A DNA stretch of 21,959 nucleotides from Hypsibius dujardini (Eukaryota > Tardigrada > Eutardigrada > Parachela > Hypsibiidae), in NCBI GenBank assembly GCA_001579985.1, contig LRSR01002226.1, forward strand, positions 1 to 21,959, written 5' to 3'. This document shows, in pieces, positions 18,637 to 21,959 of the stretch. The notes beneath the pieces are model-generated. The model was not told the DNA's origin and made no database searches. It saw only the letters and a list, made by a program, of their open reading frames with translations. Both the position numbers and the translations under genes were made by a program. Each line of letters starts with the position of its first letter. The stretch's first letter is position 1.

Positions 18637-18845
18637 GTTGAGATAGTTCACTCAGGCGGAAGACATTTTTTTGTTGCGCGGGCTGATAATAAAGCTGTGT
18701 GAGGAAAACTTTTCAGCAGCCCGTTTGATCTGTAAAAGGAATTGTCTGGTTGGTTGTTCTGTCTCGTCTTGCAGTAAGTTGCCATGTTTGTTCGCATGAC
18801 AGTTTATTCTTCTTGGGTATATGGATCTCTTAGGTTCTTGCTAGA

Positions 18846-19028
18846 CTCGTTGTTTGTATGTATGCCTGTCTGCTTGTCTGCCTGTTTATCTGTCTGTCCG
18901 TCTGTTTGTCTGTCTGTTTTCGATTTCTCCATGTACCTGTCTATCTATATGTCTGGTTAGTTGTATGCGTGTCTGTCTTTCTGTTGGTCTATCTGTCTTG
19001 TCTATCTATCTGTGCCTGTATCTGTCCA
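18846..19028. repeat. Diverged TGTCTG repeat
   Basis: Imperfect TGTCTGYCTG units; repetitive Cys/Leu/Val-rich ORFs here are artefacts. Confidence 0.9.
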
Positions 19029-19290
19029 CTGCCTTTGGAAGTGTTTCAAACCGATCACAGATGTCTGTCTGTAAGGACTGACGATGCATCAGGCGTGTCT
19101 GCGTCAAGTAAATCCATTTGCTGCAACATCAACCAACGTCCTGCTGTTAATCTTCAAGAGCGCCACCTATACACGCAAATTTGGCGCTTTGTTGTCTAGC
19201 CATTTTTGCAGTTACTTACTCAGATTACCACAGTCTCTCAATTAATTCGATATCAATCGTCAATGAATCTTAAAAAGTACCTGACTAAAA

Positions 19291-19500
19291 ACTCTGTCTG
19301 CCTGCTGTCTGTTTGCCTGTTGGTTCGTTTATCTGTCTATCTGTCTGTCCTTCCTGCCTAGCTGTTTGTATTGTCTGTGTGCCTAATATTTGCCTATATG
19401 TCTAGCCTGTCGTGTCTGTCTGTCTCATGATCTGATTGTCTTGACTGCCTGTCCAACATTTATCCGTATGTCTGGATGTCTGGAAGTTTTGGCCGTAGTA
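19291..19500. repeat. Diverged TGTCTG repeat
   Basis: Scattered CTGTCTGCCTG units with decay between them, the same family as the other arrays. Confidence 0.8.
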
Positions 19501-20304
19501 AACACCGTCCAGACAGACCCCCTCAGAACCGTCGTCTTTCTTCCCTATTATCTTTCAGCGTGTCTGTTGTTCTGCGGCTGGGAAAGCGTCCTGCTGATTA
19601 CACTACCACTGCCCTCTCCCCTCTCACGCAATCGAGACCGGATGCACATATGTTGCGACTCTCTCTACGCACTCCATGCACGCCCCGATCCATCCCCACA
19701 ACAATCTAAACTCAACTTCTACGCCGCCAGCAGGACAAGAGAAGATTTTACAATAGTTTAAACTATGGCCTGAATTGTCTCAAGTCATAAGGAGAGAGAG
19801 AGGCAGGCAGACAGACAGACAGACAAACAAGGGATAATCTCCCCCTCTTGATGAGAACAGAGTCAACGGAAACAGCCGATTGAGTTATAAGTGTTGCCGA
19901 TGTAAAATTGCGCTTCAGTTCACAGTCAAACTCTGTGGGAAAGGAACAATGGCTGGCTTGTTTCTTCGATCGAGATCACTATGTGTTCCAGGCAGGGGAA
20001 GGAACACAGACAATGATGTCTGTTTTTTCTCTCTACAATGTCTATGTGTCTATATAGGGGCCTGCAGCCTTGACAATGGGCAAACAATCAGGAAACGCCG
20101 ACGTCAGCGCGCACGTTCTATAGACATCAATCTGACATATGCCTCGAGAACAAACATTACGGGAGAAAAGAGCGAGCGATTGAAAAATAAAGAACACAGT
20201 CGGTTTGTTAGACAATAGTTAAGCGATTTATCCGCGCCTGATTGAGAGCCAAGAGACGATTCAGGCAAGAGCAAACAAGTCTTATTCTTTGATGCCAGGA
20301 CGAT

Positions 20305-20515
20305 GCAGGCAGACAATGTCTGTGTTTGGGACTGTCTGCGGCTGTGCTTGTATCCCTGTCTGTATCTGTGTTTGTATCTGCGTCTATGTCTATGTCTTTG
20401 ACTGTGACTGTGTTTGTGTGTCTGTGCCTTGTGTCTGTGTTTATGTCCGTGACTGTGTCCCATGTCTGTGTATGTGTCTGTGCCTGTGTCTGTACGTGTG
20501 CCAATTCCTGTGTGG
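20305..20515. repeat. (TGTCTG)n hexanucleotide-type repeat
   Basis: Imperfect TGTCTGTGTCTATG units; the strand-reversed counterpart of the CAGACA block at 14551-14899. Confidence 0.9.
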
Positions 20516-21136
20516 CTGATTGTATCACCACGTATTCTGCGCTGTTTGCATCTGAATTGAGACCATTTGTCTGGTGGTTGTTATAAAAAACACAAGCCCT
20601 TGTCTACACTTGTCCTCTATGACGTGATGGGTCTTTGAATTGGGCTTCAAGATAGTTGCAGATTGCGGATTATATTGAAGTGACGGGTACGTATGTATTA
20701 TTGCAAGACAGGGATCCACGCTTGATGGCAAGTCTTTGTGGAAAAATCAAACGGTCTGGTCGCGAACGATGGACACGATGCTTGGGAAACCTGCTGACTG
20801 ACGAGACTTGAGAGTGTGGTTTGTTTTGTGGCCGTCTGCACGGCTCATCGTGAAAGAAAAGGTCTTGTCTGTCTTCTGTCTTCATCACTCTTTTTCGGCA
20901 TATGATGTGTCGCAATAAAGCAAACAATTAAACAAGCACACTGTCTTAACGCTTGAGATATTTTTATATTTAGATATGTCGATCGGCAGGATTGCGAGCG
21001 CGCGTTGTTCACGATTTCCTGGCGCAGCGATTTGAGTGCTTCGTGCAGTGTGTGTACGTAAGCACCTAAAGGTTAGACCTCGTGGTCATGTCTTACGTCG
21101 CCAAACTGGCTCGGCAAGAGTCTCTCTGCTTATGTG

Positions 21137-21138
21137 CC

Positions 21139-21201
<63 letters not shown>

Positions 21202-21320
21202 TTGTCTGTCTGCCTGTCTGCCTGTCTGCCTGTTTGTCCTGCCTGCCTGCCTTTGTTCTGCCTGTCTCTGTTCTGCATGTCTGTCTGTCCTGCCTGCCTG
21301 CTTGCTTGTTTGCCTACCTG
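21137..21320. repeat. TGTC microsatellite with CTGC-rich tail
   Basis: A pure (TGTC)n run at about 21137-21194 followed by TGCCTG-type units. Confidence 0.95.
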
Positions 21321-21324
21321 TAGG

Positions 21325-21540
21325 TTACATTACTAAGTAGCAATCCCCTCCTTCGATTGACTCAACAAAACGTCTTCGATCGTCCTCGTCTAATCCGTCA
21401 CACTTTTCGATTCCTTCAAACAACACACGGTGGCAGCGTTTTCCTCGAGACAATAATAATGTCGCCTCTTTAAACCCATAACATTCCTTTGCCGCCTCAA
21501 ATACATAACTCTTGCCCCTATAACAACGAATCCATCTCAC
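21325..21540 (-). CDS. Weak hypothetical ORF or exon
   Basis: A 71-codon minus-strand frame opening at a GTG and ending in TAA. Unlike most frames here it is not simple-sequence: it has a mixed, charged composition (for example FEAAKECYGFKEATLLL and GLDEDDRRRFVESIEG). An in-frame TGA lies just upstream, no ATG starts it and no family is recognised. It could be a terminal exon of a gene reading in from the right, or chance. Confidence 0.18.
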   Translation of the reverse strand: MRWIRCYRGKSYVFEAAKECYGFKEATLLLSRGKRCHRVLFEGIEKCDGLDEDDRRRFVESIEGGDCYLVM

Positions 21541-21944
21541 AAAGGATCATCATCACCGTCGTCCCCGTCGCCGAAATCACAGACAAACACACACACACAA
21601 TTCACAAGTCACAGACAAACACACATACTGCTCCCATAGGTAGAGCTACTGCACATCATATATAACTTCTGCTCATATTTTCCCACACGATGTGGTGTGT
21701 CTGTGTCTGTGCGCGCCGCTGTTTGTTCTTGGGCTTTTAAAACGTATTTTTACGATTACTACCGGAACGTTCAGTAGCCCACACCGCACACCGACAATAC
21801 CCCCTGTGTAAGGTGTAACTACCGAAACTCGAATAGATAAAGCCAATCCTCGAAGAAGCCTCTCCAAGACTCATATATATATATATATATATATACAACA
21901 ATAACATTTTCATTTTTACTACGTTGCATTGTTCTGTTCCGCTT

Positions 21945-21959
21945 ACCTGGACACAGCGG
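21945..21959 (-). other. Strong minus-strand splice donor at window edge, possible upstream SoxD exon
   Basis: On the minus strand the last bases read CCGCTGTGTCCAG followed by GTAAGC, a consensus donor, with the exon side at 21947-21959. Joined to the acceptor before SoxD coding exon 1 it keeps an open frame into GAG-ATG (reading LCPE then MPSRR). It could be a 5' UTR or N-terminal coding exon of SoxD, with an intron of about 5.7 kb. Confidence 0.35.

Larger units (their letters stand above)
18541..21944. other. Upstream SoxD region, second part: no gene recognised
   Basis: Contains one structured stem-loop (18552-18636) and several TGTC or TGTCTG repeat blocks (18846-19028, 19291-19500, 19798-19828, 20305-20515, 21137-21320). 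Also present are one weak minus-strand ORF (21325-21540) and a (TA)n run at about 21873-21895. No family-recognisable exon was found on either strand. Confidence 0.5.

Noticed and set aside
21093-21340. Cys/Leu/Val-rich or DRQTDRQT ORFs
   Set aside because: Translations of the (TGTC)n microsatellite.
1-21959. tRNA or rRNA genes
   Set aside because: No recognisable B-box (GGTTCGAATCC-like) with an acceptor stem, and no rRNA segment, was seen by eye on either strand; a tRNAscan run would be decisive.

Overview
This is nuclear DNA from a bilaterian animal. The three recognisable genes are interrupted by spliceosomal introns with GT/AG ends, 61 bp to about 1.75 kb long. Exons are visibly richer in G+C than introns, and one gene belongs to the bilaterian SoxD group. 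The spacers are crowded with transposon-like inverted repeats and (TGTC)n/(CAGA)n simple repeats. The protein sequences are diverged from vertebrate ones, which suggests a fast-evolving invertebrate; the phylum cannot be fixed from this window.

Layout. (1) 232-6244, plus strand: a BRD7/BRD9-type bromodomain protein in nine exons, a subunit type of SWI/SNF chromatin remodellers. Intron 2 holds a 715-bp foldback DNA transposon flanked by TTA, and introns 2 and 5 share a 101-bp identical repeat. (2) 6245-8292: a spacer with a 560-bp hAT-like non-autonomous element (perfect 8-bp target duplication) and a 21-bp minisatellite. (3) 8293-11694, plus strand: four exons joined by three phase-0 introns, encoding a strongly diverged MUTYH (adenine DNA glycosylase) homologue. 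The 4Fe-4S cysteines and zinc-linchpin cysteines are kept, but the helix-hairpin-helix and the OG-sensing motif are not recognisable. (4) 12757-16209, minus strand: a SoxD (SOX5/6/13-type) transcription factor in five coding exons, tail-to-tail with the MUTYH-like gene. (5) 16210-21959: about 5.7 kb without a convincing gene. It is full of TGTC repeats and contains a structured GC-rich stem-loop. A strong minus-strand splice donor at the very end may belong to an upstream SoxD exon.

The three genes have separate jobs (chromatin remodelling, base-excision repair, developmental transcription) and do not form a functional cluster. All three exon chains were assembled by hand from splice consensus, reading phase and family similarity, and each totals a whole number of codons: 623, 567 and 552 aa. 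The most notable item is the MUTYH-like protein. It keeps the family's length and cofactor sites while its DNA- and lesion-recognition motifs have changed.
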